From the NCBI GenBank assembly GCA_037447655.1, contig JBBHKE010001946.1, positions 1 to 59,564 on the forward strand: a DNA stretch of 59,564 nt, read 5' to 3'. Position numbers and translations under genes: made by a program. This DNA comes from Zygnema cylindricum (Eukaryota > Streptophyta > Zygnematophyceae > Zygnematales > Zygnemataceae). Below, piece by piece: positions 10,905 to 23,133 of the stretch; position 1 is the first letter of the stretch, and every line of letters starts with the position of its first letter. The notes under the pieces were generated by a model. The model was not told the origin of the DNA. It made no database searches and saw only the letters and a program-made list of their open reading frames with translations.

Positions 10905-13370
10905 ATGACTACACTTCGATCGTTGTCGTCTTCAATACCATTATTTGTCTTAAAACAACACGTCACGGACCTACCTTCACGAATTCCAATGTTTGATGGA
11001 TGCAAATACTCATATAGGGCAGGTTTTATCAGGAATTACTTTGTATTAGTGAAGCTTTTTAATGTTGTTAATGAATTTATGGCAGAAAATGATGCCATAT
11101 GATCAAAAGTATGAGCAAGATCTTTATTTGATAAAAATAATGATCTCTACGGAGCTGCATATGTCCTACATTCAGGATACTAAAGCATAAGAAATTTGGG
11201 ATGCTTTGAAAAAGAAGTATTCAAGAGCTAATGCACAATATGATGTTATAATTGTTGGGTGATCTAGGAATAATAATATACAGGCAAAAAATATGGTATA
11301 GTATTGCAATAAGTTCAGACTTTTAATAGCAAAAATTGCATGCTCAGTGGGATTTTTTTCTGAGTATCATCAAGTTATGATTTTAGTTAAGGGGGTTCCT
11401 AATGAGTATGAAGGAGCCTCATATGAAAAAGTTGAATAAGACTAAGATTAATCTACCTACAGCTATAAAGTATGTTTTAGAGGAAAAAACAACTCAGGTG
11501 ACATCTAATTCTAGAAAGCAACCCTACAATGCTCAGTTTCATAAAGACAACAAATCTAGAAATAAATTATTACAATAATAATGGTAATTTGTTTGGATCT
11601 TGCCCGTTGAATATAAAACCATGTGAAACATGTTTTTATCGAAAGCGATGGAAAGCAAAAGTTGTGTTTACACCGAGGCCTCAAATCAAAGTTGCGTCTT
11701 TTTCTGCGGAAAAAGAGGAACCGATAAAAGAGATGGAGAAGATGGTCATTTGTTCAGATTTTGCCCTTTGATTATAAAAGCGTGTGAAACATGTTTTTTT
11801 TAAAAGGGATGGAAAGTAAAACCCATATTTACACCGAGGCCTCAAATCAAAACTATGGCTTTTTTGGGGGAAAAAGAGGAACTGGTGAAAGAGATTGAGA
11901 AGGATATACTCAGTTTCATAGAGATAACAAATCTAGAAAAAAATTAGTTCTATAAAAATGGTAATTTTTTCAGATCTTGCCCGTTGAATATAAAAGCGTG
12001 TGAAACATGTTTTTATCCAAAAGGATGGAAAGTAAAAGCTCCATTTACACCGAGGCCTCAAATCAAAGCTGCGGTTTTTTTTGCGGAAATAGAGGAACTA
12101 GTGAAGGAGATGGATAAGATGGAGATGGAAAAGATGGTCATTTGATCAGATCTTTCCCGTTGAATATAAAAGCGTGTGATACATGTTTTTATCGAAATGG
12201 ATAGAAAGTAAAAGCCCCATTTACACCGAGGCCTAAAATCAAAACTGTGGATTTTTGCAGAAAAATAGGAACCGGTGAAGGAGATATAGAAGAAGAAATC
12301 AGAGGTTGTGAGTTTCTCTAAAACTGATGACACCGAGTTTTCTTTGCTTTCGCCAAGATAATGGAGGGAGAGAAAAATCTCGGGTGGATTACGGATTACG
12401 GTAGTTCCTCACACATATGTTGGAACAAATCATATTACAAGGATATGCCACTTATCCTTACTTATCATAACTTTCATGTTTGTGGTGCTACTGGTGAATT
12501 AAATGCTAAAGGTAACATAGATTTGAATTGTGGAATAATGGGAAATTTGTAATTAGAACTTTGCATGACGTTTAATATGTTCCAAAACTTAAGAAAAATG
12601 TGTTTTCTACACAAGTTGCATAAAGTAAGGGACTTGATGTTCTTTAGAGCAAAGGCAAAAAAATAGTAAGAAAGGATGATAAAGAAGCCTTACTGAGAAC
12701 CAAAGACCCAAACATGTTGTATCAGATGGTCTTACTTAATAAAGCGGATTTTGAATACTCCATTGTCTTTTCTGAAAATGTTATGTGGCATAAAAGACTT
12801 GGCATGTGCATAATGACATATTGGAAACGATGGTTAAGACTAATATGATGAAAGGTGTTCCACTTAGTCAAAAAGAGTCCCATGTTTGTGATGGTTGTGC
12901 TCTCGAGAAGCTTCATAAGCTTCCCTTACCTCATTTTTCACATCACCGAGCAAAGGATCTTCTCGGCCTGATCTTCTCGGCCTTATCCACTGAGATAGTT
13001 GGGGATCCGCCAAAGTCCCTTCCCTTGGTGGCTGCAAATACATTGTCACCTTCACAAATAGCTACTCGCGTTTCAGACGAGTTTATTTCATGAATGAGAT
13101 GAGTGAGGTTTTCATGCATTTCAAGCATTACCGGATTTGGGCAGAGAAACTCCACTGGAACTCAATCCTTGTTTTGCGTTCTGACAACGGTGGAGAGTAT
13201 GTAACAAATGGTGGAGAGACAAATGTATTAATTGATTACTTGAAAAAAAAAGGAATTTCTCAAGAGTTTATTGTTCTGTACAATCTATAACAAAATGGTG
13301 TTGTTGAGAGACTCAATAGGGCTTTGACTGAGTGTGCTAAGTCTATGATGATCACTTTTCCAAAACATCA
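10905..13370 (+). pseudogene. Ty1/Copia relic (gag, protease, integrase remnants)
   Basis: Fragments in several frames follow the Copia order. At 10905-11100 a gag start contains FDGCKYSYRA and RNYFVLVKLFNVV. From 11100 a gag-like segment has EIWDALKKKYSRA. At 12361 a protease remnant reads WITDYGSSSHI, with the catalytic DSG changed to DYG. At 12780-12950 a GAG-pre-integrase piece has MWHKRLG and CDGCALEKLHKLPLPH. At 13090-13360 an integrase-core remnant has RSDNGGEY and, after a stop, QNGVVERLNR. Reverse transcriptase is missing. Many stops and frameshifts make it non-functional. No LTRs were found, so the ends are approximate. Confidence 0.8.
11525..12290 (+). repeat. Four-fold tandem duplication inside Copia gag relic
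   Basis: A block containing ttgcccgttgaatataaaa, a gtgtgaaacatgtttt segment and caccgaggcct recurs four times; the caccgaggcct anchor is at 11671, 11832, 12048 and 12224 (spacings 161, 216, 176). The translated block has a CPLNIKPCETC segment resembling a broken CCHC knuckle region. Unequal spacings point to later indels. Confidence 0.75.
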
Positions 13371-13479
13371 AATTCAGACGTTTCAAATTTGGTTATTTTT
13401 TGCCGTTAAAACGTTTTGCGCGGTATGTTTTTCCTCCGGAAAATGGTCAACTTGAAGCTTGCGTGCATGAAGTTTAAAT

Positions 13480-15345
13480 TCTTTTTCGATAAAATGAGCG
13501 GTTACTAATATGAATGAGGTTCTTTATATTTTCTTGGTTCGGAAATTGGTCCTAAATGCGACAAAAATATTGCTATCAATATTTTCTTTAAGTTTTGGTT
13601 GGATCAAACTACGAATATCTTTGGTGGAAGGTATAATGTATTTTTTTTACATTATTCACAAACGGGAGTAGTTGATCAATGTCAACCCTTTTGTTGGATG
13701 AAACACTAACATCAAATAATGCTTGACAAAATGCTTGAAATTTGGGAAAAAAAAAACAATAAGAAAATATCTTACAATTACTAACCAAGATCAATAAAAA
13801 AGGGTATTATCGAGACAATTTATTTTTATGGATAGACAAATCAAAAACAACAACATCACAAACAAATAATAATAAAAAATAAAAAAACGTACGAATATAA
13901 ATTTAAGATATGATAAGAATGAAAAGAAAATAGTGATGTAGCTCCAATGTATAAGTTATAATGACATACATATTAAACCCATCCTAAATTAAATTCAAAA
14001 TTAATCATACCTAAAATGTCGACTATTGAAACTGGTTGAAGTCCTTCGCAACACAAAAATGCCACCATTTTCACATTTTTTTTTCGATCACTCCCATTTG
14101 ACTTCGTTTTTGAAAGAAACTTACAAATAATTCCTCTTGAATTTATATATCTATTACCATTGGCATAGGTGGAGCTGCATCAATAGTTGTAGATGTAGAC
14201 ATGATTAAAAGTAGAAGCTAACAAGTATCCTATGAAAAAGTTGTTTTCCAGACACTACAAAGTCCAACCCAAATATTCAATCCAAACCAAATTAAGCACA
14301 GATACAAAACACCATACACACTGCCAATTCCCAAAATAAGAGCTCTTACATTCTATCAAAAAGTTGTCTTTCAGACACAACAAAGTCCACCATACACACT
14401 GCCAATTTCCAAAATTACACCTCTTATATTCTATCAAAAAGTTGTTTTTCATACACTACAAAGTCCAACCCTAAAGTCCAATCCACACCAAATTATGATG
14501 TTTAAATTCTTTGTCGATAAAATGAGCGGTTACTAACATGATTGATGTTTTTTTTATTTTCTTGGTCCGGAAATTGGTCGTAGATGCGACAAAAATATTG
14601 CTATCAATATTTTCTTTAAGTTTTGGTTGGATCAAACTACGAATATTTTTGGTGGAAGGTGTAATGTGTTTTTTAACTATATTCACAAACGGGAGTAGTT
14701 GATCAATATCAACGCTTTTGCTGGACGAAAGACCAACATCAAACAATGTTTCATAAAATGCTTGAAAACCTACGAAAAGAAAAATAAATTAGAAAATATC
14801 TTACAATTACTAACCATGCTCAATAAAAAAGGTTATTACCAATAAAATATCTTTTATTGGATATACAAATAAAAAACAGCAACATGACAAACAAATAATA
14901 ATAATAGTAAAAAAACGTGCGAATATATATTTAAGAATGATAAGAAATAATGATGTAGCTCCAATGTAAAAGTTAAAATGATATACATATTAAACCCATC
15001 CTAAATGAAATTCAAAATATATCATACCCAAACCGTCGACTATTTAGTATGGTCGAAGGCCTTCGCAAGAGAAGAATGCCACCATTTTCGCATTTTTTTT
15101 TCGATCACTCCCTTTCGCCTTTGTTTTGAAAGAAACTTACAAATAATTCCTCTTGAATTTGTTTTTCTATGACCACTAGCGTAGGTGGAGCTGCATAAAT
15201 AGTTGTAGAAGTAGACATGATTAAAAGCAAAAGCTAAAAAGTATCCTATTAAAAAGTTGTTTTTCAGACACTACAAAGTCCAACCCAAAGGTCTAATACA
15301 CACCAAATTAAGCACAGATACATAACACCATACACACCGCGAATT
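13480..15345 (-). pseudogene. hAT-like transposase fragment in two tandem copies
   Basis: Two direct copies about 1.02 kb apart (13480-14490 and 14500-15345). On the minus strand each starts MSTSTTI.AAPP, has a possible intron donor after QEELF, and further on encodes VDIDQLLPFVN and an STKNIRSLI-type segment; the 14.5 kb copy also reads VTAHFID. VTAHFID and the PSxK...I.LI spacing resemble the middle of hAT-superfamily transposases. No dimerisation domain or terminal repeats were found, and both copies have stops. The family call is tentative. Confidence 0.45.
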
Positions 15346-16350
15346 CCCAAAAATACAGCCTAATTGATCCACAAAACCACAAGACATACCATCTGGAAGT
15401 TTCCCAAAAATTGTCCTGAGATTATCAGTCCCAAAACTGAATACATAAATTTCTCTAAGTCCAAAACTTTATACACTGAGAGAGTGTCTACTGCTCACCA
15501 TCACCGTCAAATCAGATGTCTACAGCTGCAACTGTAGTGTACCATGATACGACATAGTACTAAATCTGTACGTCAATGTACCCATAGTACTTCCAGAACC
15601 TCAATTGCAACTTGCCGCAAAATAAAAAATAAACACTATTTCCTAATGTGGTTAACTTTAAACAATTGTTTTTCATATATTCACAAATACAAAATCGTAC
15701 ATCTAATGTTGTTGCTGCTTTGTCGGCATTGTTCACAAAAGTTTAGCCGACTGTGGTCATGCAGTACGAAACACCTGAGTACATACAGCAGATTTCGTCA
15801 CTTGTGGTCCTCGCTCGAATTGCGTCTGTTGACTCGATTCGTATTAACAATTCATACTTGCTTCCCTACAGGACATTTATAACATATTTGCGTCAAACTT
15901 CGTCCGTCCGATTATGCGAATTCACTTGTTTGATGTTTACGAGATGTATGTGGGTTTTCGAGCCATTCGAAGTACCTGCAAGGTCCTCAAGTGTTGACGT
16001 GTGTCCCTGTAAAATTACAATACACAATACACTACTGTTTTTTTCTATTGTAACACTATAAAAGGTAAGTGTTGCATCTAATTTCTAAGTCCTTAAGCTC
16101 CCCTTCGAGTCCCCTCTAACAAGGACAAAGCTTTCTAAATCCAACGCTCGCCTAAAGCTTTAGACTCAGTTACTTACTTAACCTAAAAGTTGCTCTAAAA
16201 AACTATTACTTAGATATACAAAATGCTTTAATTAGTATATCTACCATCATCCTTCGATTAATTAAATATCATATTTTATTAACTCTAGCAAGCACCTTCT
16301 CTCGAACAAAATGCAGGCTGACATCCATATATTTACTCTTAAAGTGGTGA
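15346..16350. other. No gene recognised
   Basis: AT-rich sequence with short open frames only (longest about 112 codons at 15544-15882, Ser/Arg/His-rich, no family resemblance). Nothing further can be supported. Confidence 0.4.
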
Positions 16351-16809
16351 TGTAAAAAGGACGGGATAACACAATGCACAGCGAACTATACCAAGGATCT
16401 CCATGTAGCAACAAAAAGAACACACCGCAAGAAGAGGTAAAGAGTGCACTTTATTACCCGAGAGAAGATTACAAAATTTAACGCAAGCTGCGAAGCTCTA
16501 CTCAAAGAGTCTACTCTACACTACGTTTGCTCCACTATTTAAACTTACTTCTGGCTAGTCAACCTATTATTGGAAAATTATACACATGGACCTTCACGGT
16601 CACCCGAGATCTATCCAAAATGTACTTCTAAAACAATATAGTTCAATCTACATTCTGCAGCGTTGCTATGTTGATCGGCTAAATTGCTACGCTACTCTAC
16701 TACGTTGCTACGCTGCAATGTTGCGCTGGTCTGGAATCGTAGCTGCGCTGCTTCACACTATAGCAGCCTAGTTCCTACCACTAAGTACTAACTATGTAAC
16801 CCTATTACA
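16351..16809 (-). mobile_element. Candidate LTR of a decayed retroelement (minus orientation)
   Basis: On the minus strand the block starts TGTAATAGGG and ends TTTTTACA, matching TG...CA and short inverted ends. It is preceded by a purine-rich AGTGGGAGGCAC, as expected of a polypurine tract. It holds a TTTAAATA box (16536-16543) and, 81 bp downstream, an AATAAA signal (16450-16455). This layout fits a U3-R-U5 LTR of 459 bp. The partner LTR was not found. Confidence 0.45.
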
Positions 16810-16849
16810 GTGCCTCCCACTAAGGATTCAACGTCCCGCTGAATCAACC

Positions 16850-17640
16850 TTACTCAGGGATACTGCATTTGTCGGAGTATCTTAGAAGTCTCCTTCGATA
16901 CTTCTCAAATTCGTGTTGCATGGTGTCGAGTTGATCTAGGAGATTCTCACATCGAGTCTCCAACAGCGCGATATGGTGGTTTGCCGCTGCTTAGCGCCTC
17001 TGAGTGATTTGCTCCCGAACGTGGTCCTCCACTTCCGTTGGTTCCGTAGCTGATACCTCGGGTGGCGGCGGAATGGATGCCAGTCACAGTGCTTCGGGTA
17101 CCGGAACCTCGAGAGCTTGGCATTCCTCAACCGTCAGTTAATCTTTTACCACTTCCTCTACTGGTTCCCATTGAGGTACCTTCCTTAATTTAAATGAAAT
17201 GTGTTTTTTTGCCGCTCAGGCCTGCTGTAACGCGTTTTTTCAGGCCAACTTGACTGCCCCATCTTCGTGTGTGACCTCCGCCTAAGAGATGATGTCGTGA
17301 AGGTGGACATCCCACGGATGATAATAGCGGTGTAACCCAAAAACATCTACCCTGTACTGATTGTGATCGTCCATCACCTCCACCAACGGCAGGGCATGGG
17401 GGTTTAGCTACAGATAACCCTTATGGTTGTTGCCTAGGTGCTTTGTCCTCATCGAATTTAAGGCTAGGTGTGATGGTACGTCGGCGCGAATATTGATAGG
17501 ATCCCTATGATTTCTGGTACGCCACTCTTCCGGCCACTCCAAAGGGTCCCAAAAAAATCGCTTTGCGTAGCTGAAGGTGAGATCCAAATGCTTGGTGTCG
17601 CTAGGGAGTGGGAAGAGATAATCAAAATTTCTTCCTATTT
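16850..17640 (-). pseudogene. Retroelement-associated ORF broken by stops in one frame
   Basis: The minus strand reads through about 264 codons in one frame without a frameshift but with seven internal stops before a final TAA at 16850-16852. Recognisable stretches include YAKRFFWDPLEWPEEW, NIRADVPSHLALNS and HRYYHPWDVHLHDIIS, and the end looks like a coiled coil (LLETRCENLLDQLDTMQHEF). Each internal stop is explained by one transition (CAG or CAA to TAG or TAA, CGA or TGG to TGA). It ends about 40 bp before the candidate LTR, so it is probably the last ORF of that element. I do not recognise the protein family. Confidence 0.45.
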
Positions 17641-17743
17641 TTCACTCTCCTCGCTTGTGTCCTCTCCACCCCCTTGAAGGAGAAACACATAATCACCGCT
17701 AGGGTACTATGCCGACGATCTACCATCTTCTTCGAGAGCACGA

Positions 17744-18784
17744 TGAAACTCTAAGACCTCCATAAGTCCTCAGAGTGGACAGCTTCCAAGAAGCCTCTAG
17801 GATAACTCTGACCCCTTTGTGTTTCAGTGAAAACAACTGCCTCCCTGGAAGACAAAAACTCTGACCACCTGCACCCTTGTGAAGGCAAAACTCCCTTGAG
17901 TCTATAGCAAAAAGATTATCTGAATTTGCTCCCCTGATTGGTAAGTTATGGAGGGTCAAAGTTGACCTTTTGTACAGAAGCTCTTTGGGAGAGAGGGTCC
18001 TATCTCCTAATTTTTCTAAGTCCTATCTCTCTCACAAACTCTATCTATTGATGTACGGAACCAATGAAGTTACGGTTCCGTACTCAAAAGTACAATTGCT
18101 GGTGTACTTTATGTACGAACATTGTACTGCATGGCCTAAATGTCGACATTGTCATATCCGAATTCAGTGCCAAAATCTCCGGAGATTCCACGATCCAACG
18201 TAATTTCGCCACTTGTCATCCGATGTGGCGATGGCCACAAACCGCCGAAATCTTCTTCCGCGATTTCGACGACAATCCCAGCCGTCCGATTAAATTCGGA
18301 TTTAATCGTAGCCGCGGTATTTGTTTCACTTACGAAACAAATGCGCGGTATTGATTTTTAGTCCGTATCGTAATCCGTACTTTATATATAACAGGATCTA
18401 TGTATCCCGTAATCTATTACAGTTAAATGATTTATCGTACGTATACATATTTAAATAAATATCAAACTATATACTATGTAACACTAATCCTAGATTTAAC
18501 GGCTAAGGCTACCGACTATTGAAGGTCTGCCGCCCGGAAGGTACAAGGATCAAATCCTATGGCCGGCATAATCTTTTATATAAATAAACCCCTAACTAAT
18601 ATAAATTTCCCATACACCTCTGGATAGCCTAGGTAGCCATGGCTCTAACTCCCTCTCCAATTTCTCAGTGACTGCGACAAGTTTGAGAGTTTGGAGAGAG
18701 AAGTTAGAGGTAGACTACCTCGGCTTCTTTCTATATTTCTATTTAGACCTAGAAAATACTAAAAATCGACCATTAATTTTTACA
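17744..18784 (-). repeat. 3' LTR of the minus-strand Copia
   Basis: 1041 bp, plus-strand ends TGAAACTC and TTTTTACA. It aligns throughout with 23134-24157. It contains GTAC-rich blocks, the ATTTGTTTC/GAAACAAAT hairpin (about 18320-18345) and a decayed form of the 43-nt hairpin at 18527-18569. Confidence 0.85.
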
Positions 18785-18797
18785 CTCCCCTTATTTT
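18785..18797 (-). promoter_or_regulatory. Polypurine tract of the minus-strand Copia
   Basis: Minus strand AAATAAGGGGAG lies immediately before the TGTAAAAATT start of the 3' LTR, the normal place for plus-strand DNA priming. Confidence 0.65.
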
Positions 18798-21700
18798 CTA
18801 GTCAATCTTTAATTTCAGACCGCACTTCTCCTTGCAAAAAATTAGCTTAGGGGAAGGCACTTGTTTGGTCATCATATCTGCTACCATCTCACTATCAAGT
18901 CTGTACTGTAAACTGATTATTTTGTTTTCTACTTTCTGTGTAACAAAGTTGAGTCTGATGTCCATGTGATTGGCTTTATAATGATGTTTAGGATTGGCAG
19001 AAATAGCGATTGCTGCCTGAGTGTCACAAAAAATTTTCTGCACACCACTCTTAAGGTGACCAAGCTCGCCAAGCAAAAACTTGACCCACATCAATTCTTT
19101 TACAGCAGAGCAAGAGGCCATATACTCAGCCTCCATGGTGGACTGAGCAATAACTTTTTGCTACTTGCTACTCCAACAGCAAGCCCATCACCCACATATA
19201 ATACATATCCAGAAGTGCATCTCCTCACCGGAGCATCACTATAACTGGCATCACTCCAAGTAGTGATGTTAGTATTCTCCCCACCCAAATGCAACCATAG
19301 ATCCCTAGTTCCTATCAAATATGGAAGGACTCTCTTAGCTGCCTCCGAATTCCTCTTAGTGGGAGCATTTAGACTTCTACTCAGCACTCCTACTGCTGCA
19401 GCTAAATCCGGCGGGGTACAATTCATAAAATAGATTAGACTTCCCACTACTTGTCTGTAAGGAGTAGTCTGCATGAACTTCTGTTCTTCAGGAAATAAAT
19501 CTTCGTCTAAGACTATGACTCCTTCTTTCTCACTCCACTCACTTCCCCTCTTCAACTCCATTGGAGTTGTACAACTATTAGATTTATCCATTTGAAATTT
19601 TTCAGGCATGTTCCCTATTGCTTCCTTTTGAGTTAGTCTTATAATTTTTCTTTTTCGGTCTCTTTCTACTTGAATTCCCAAAATATATTTTGCTTCCCCC
19701 ATATCCTTCATTTCAAATCTCCCCTTAAGATCGGTTTTCAATTTATTAATTTTTTCCATTGATTTACGTACACAAGCAAATCATCAACATAAATTACAAT
19801 AAATATAAAACCTTCCTCATCTTCGAAAACATAGATTGAGTGATCTGAGCTGATCCGAATATATCCCAGACCAGTAAGAAACTCATCAAGCTTCTTATTC
19901 CATTGTCGATGCGCATGTTTCAAACCATAAAGAGATTTAATCAGCCGGCATACCTTACTCTCCTCTCCTTCCTCCACAAAACCTTCGGGATGTCGCATGA
20001 AAATCTCCTCTTCCAATTCTCCATGCAAAAAGGCTGTCTTGATGTCCATCTGGTGCACTTCCATGTCTTCCGCTGCTGCTAAACTGAGAAGTATGCGGAC
20101 GGAGGGAAATCTGACCACCTGGGCAAAGGTTTCCTCGTAGTCAATTCCCTCTTTTTGTGTCAATCCCATTGCCACTAATCTGGCCTTGTAGCGCTCGATT
20201 GTGTTATCTGGGTTCAGTTTTAATTTGAAAACCCACTTACAACCGATTGGTTTTCGGTTAGGTGGACAATCCACTAGCTCCGAAGTCTCGGCTGCCATGA
20301 TTGAGGCCATCTCCTCATTGATGGCTGTCTTCCACCGGTTTCTTTCTGGACAAGTCATAGCCTCTCCATAAGTTTGAGGTTCATCTTGATGAGATAGTTT
20401 AGTTACCTTGTTATTAACCTGTTTTTCTTGCAGTATTTTGCTACTTCTCCTCCCCCCTTCAAAATTTGAGGCCGGAATAGATGGTTCTCGTGGATTCCTT
20501 CGAACAAACTCGGCTTCTCCCCTATCCCTTAATTCCGTATCAAATTCCACCACGTCTTCCGCTTCGGGTAGAGTTGTCACTAGAGTTTCCACAGCCGAGT
20601 CTTTTTCGGTCTGATTTGTACCTGCAAGAATGTCATCTTCTCTAAAACCTGGATAGTTAGGAATCTCAAAGTCATTAGAATTTTCTGACTCAAATCTGAT
20701 TTTTACTGACTTCGTATATTTGAAGGGATCCAGAGACTTTCCTTCATCCATAACTACTAGATGCTTTACTAAGATTATATCTTCCCTTTTTAGATCATAA
20801 ACTCTATATCCTTTAACATCTTCATCATATCCAAATAAGTATCCCGGTTTTCCTTTAGGATCTAGCTTCCAATTAGACCGATCTGGATCTACACTGAATA
20901 CTTGACTGCCGAAAACCTCTAAGTGAGATATGTCTAGTTTCCGGCCTGTCCATCTCTCATAAGGTGTTTGATCTTTTATAGCTGAAGTAAGAACTCTATT
21001 TTTGAGGTAATTAGCACAGTTCATTGCTTCTGCCCAAAACCTTTTTCCTATCTTCTTATCTGACAACATACTTCTATCACTATCACTTAGTGTTCTATTT
21101 AACCTTTCAGCTACCCCATTTTGTTCCGGGTTTTCCGGGACTGTCTTTAGGTGTTGGACCCCATCTTCCTCCAGAAAATCCTCAAATTGGTTAGAAGTAT
21201 ACTCTCCACCATTGTCACTCCTTACTCTCTTGATTGGAGTTTCATGGAGTTTTTCGCTCCATGCTTTATATTGTCTAAAACAATCATGAGTTTCGGACTT
21301 GTTTTTCAAAAAAAAAACTCGAGAATACCGAGACCAATCATCAGTGATAGTCATCATAAATCTTTTCACCCCCGGTGAGGGCAATTTAGCCGGTCCCCAA
21401 ATATCTGTGTGTACTAGATCTAGAATTTTTTCTCCCTTATAGGTGGCTGTTTTAGGAAAAGGTAATCTGTGTGTTTTACCTTGAGCACATCCACTACAAT
21501 CATTTATATAATCATTCTCACTAAACTTAATCCCTTCCACCACTCCTATCTTTTTCATTTCTTTTAACTTGTCTAGATTCACATGCCCAAGCCTCTTATG
21601 CCACATCATAATATCATGAACACCAGCATAATAAAGTTTCTTCTTTTCATTACTTAAAACTAGCCTAAACATCCCATGGCTACCTTTCTCAGCAATGAAA

Positions 21701-22356
21701 TAGACATCCTCCTCAAAGCTAGCAGTAAAGACTCCTTCCTTAGTGCTAGTAAAAAAACCCTTATCATCTAATACAGATGTAGAGATGAGGTTTTTGTTCA
21801 GCTCCAGAATAAACAATACATCGGAGAATGTTACTATGGATGTCTTTCCTTCTACTAACACTTTCAAATCTACCAATCCTACAATAGTAGTGGTGACTAT
21901 CCTCCCATCCCCGTACTCTATCTCTACGGTGGGAATCTTTCTTATCTTAGTGAACAGGTGCCTATCCTTACACATGTGCATGGAGGCACCTGAATCTACA
22001 ATCCAGCCTGCTTCACCTTTCAATCCACCGTAAGCACATTTCTGCCTTCGTGGAATTTCGACCTCGTTTTTCGCCTCCAACTCCTCATCCAAAAGGAGCT
22101 CATCGTCCTCGTCCTCGGATTCCGCCTCATGTACCTGTGTCACAAGGGCCTTTTTCTTTCCTCTCGGGGTACCACCGGTTTGCCCCTCTTTTAACCGAAG
22201 CTCGGTTATCTTAGTGCATTCTGCCATATAGTGCCCAGGTTTCTTATAAAAATGACAAAAACCTTTGGAGCCCTTGGTCCAAACTCGTCGGTCTGATTTT
22301 TCTGCTCCCTCCCCCCATAGTTTCCGACCGGTTTCCGGGAATCCTTGTTCCTCCAA
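18798..22356 (-). pseudogene. Copia pol: protease, integrase, reverse transcriptase, RNase H (frameshifted)
   Basis: The main frame, 22356-19738, runs 872 codons. In order: a zinc knuckle CHFYKKPGHYMAEC (the second Cys is Tyr), protease WIVDSGASMHMC, GAG-pre-integrase MWHKRLGH plus CSGCAQGKTH, integrase with HTDIWGP, RSDNGGEY and EQNGVAERLNR (D, D, E), then reverse transcriptase with KWVFKLKLNPD, MDIKTAFLHG and the YVDDLL catalytic motif. A frameshift near 19745 moves reading to 19759-19100, which holds the thumb region and SDASYSDAPVRRCTSGY of RNase H. A second shift near 19130 moves to 19136-18798 with MEAEYMA, CDTQAAI and HMDIRLNFV. Relative to active Copia only the knuckle change and two or three frameshifts are seen, so decay is moderate. 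Confidence 0.92.
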
Positions 22357-23069
22357 TCGGTGGAAGTTACAAAGGCTTGGCCACTCTTTCCTCCCCTTCG
22401 GATCTCAATCGTATTCTCCCAAACGAGAATCATTCCTACCACTGAGTTCCATATCCACCTTGAGTCCGGCAAGTCTTGCCCACGGTTGACTACGTTTTCG
22501 AACTCATCGGGTAACTTCATTAGTAAAGAGTTAACTTTTTCTTTTTCACTAAAAAATTTTCCGGCACTCTCTAGCTCCATACAGAGTGTAGCAAGCTCAT
22601 TGCAAAAATCCAACATCTTCCCCGTTTTGTATACATACTTCTTAACTTTCTGATCAGCCAACTGTTGTTGCTGAATCCTACCACTTCGGTACATCTCTAT
22701 GAGAGCCATCCAAAGATCGGATGCCCTTTCTACCTGCAAATGGGGACATGCAATTCCTTGAGTGAGATGGCGTAGGATGAAGTGCTTTGCCGCCATATTG
22801 TTGAAGTCCCAGGTTTCAGTATCATTCTCCTCGTTCCTCGGAATAGGTGACATGAATGTCGAACCAGTTGCTATTGGTGTGGTCGCCTCCTTCTCCTTTC
22901 CTTTGTCCACCACCTCTCCTTCTTTTGTTTCCTCCGTTGAAGGTGGATCCTCTTTTCTAGTGAATCTAATTCCTCCAAACCCTGGAGGAATTCCCAGACT
23001 TGATGGATGCCCCAACCGTCCACTCACTATCCCCCAAAACCTTTTTTCGCATAGAGCTCTTATCATCAT
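22206..23069 (-). pseudogene. Copia gag of the minus-strand element
   Basis: 287 codons overlapping the pol frame by about 150 bp. It contains the UBN2-type gag core (AAKHFILRHLTQGI, ASDLWMALIEMY, LLMKLPDEFENVV). The zinc knuckle lies in the other frame at the start of the pol reading frame, so a frameshift, by decay or programmed, separates gag from the rest. N-terminal codons near 23069 follow directly after the 5' leader. Confidence 0.85.
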
Positions 23070-23111
23070 ACATTCCTATTATATGAAGCTAGTTCCATTA
23101 AAGATTGGTAC

Positions 23112-23133
23112 CCTAGAGGGTGAGCCCTTAACC
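23112..23133 (-). promoter_or_regulatory. Primer-binding site, half-tRNA(iMet) type
   Basis: Directly inside the 5' LTR the minus strand reads GGTTAAGGGCTCACCCTC. The sister element at 37148 has GGTTATGGGCCCACCCTC, whose first 15 bases are complementary to the anticodon arm of plant initiator tRNA-Met. This copy has two differences from that match. Confidence 0.65.
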
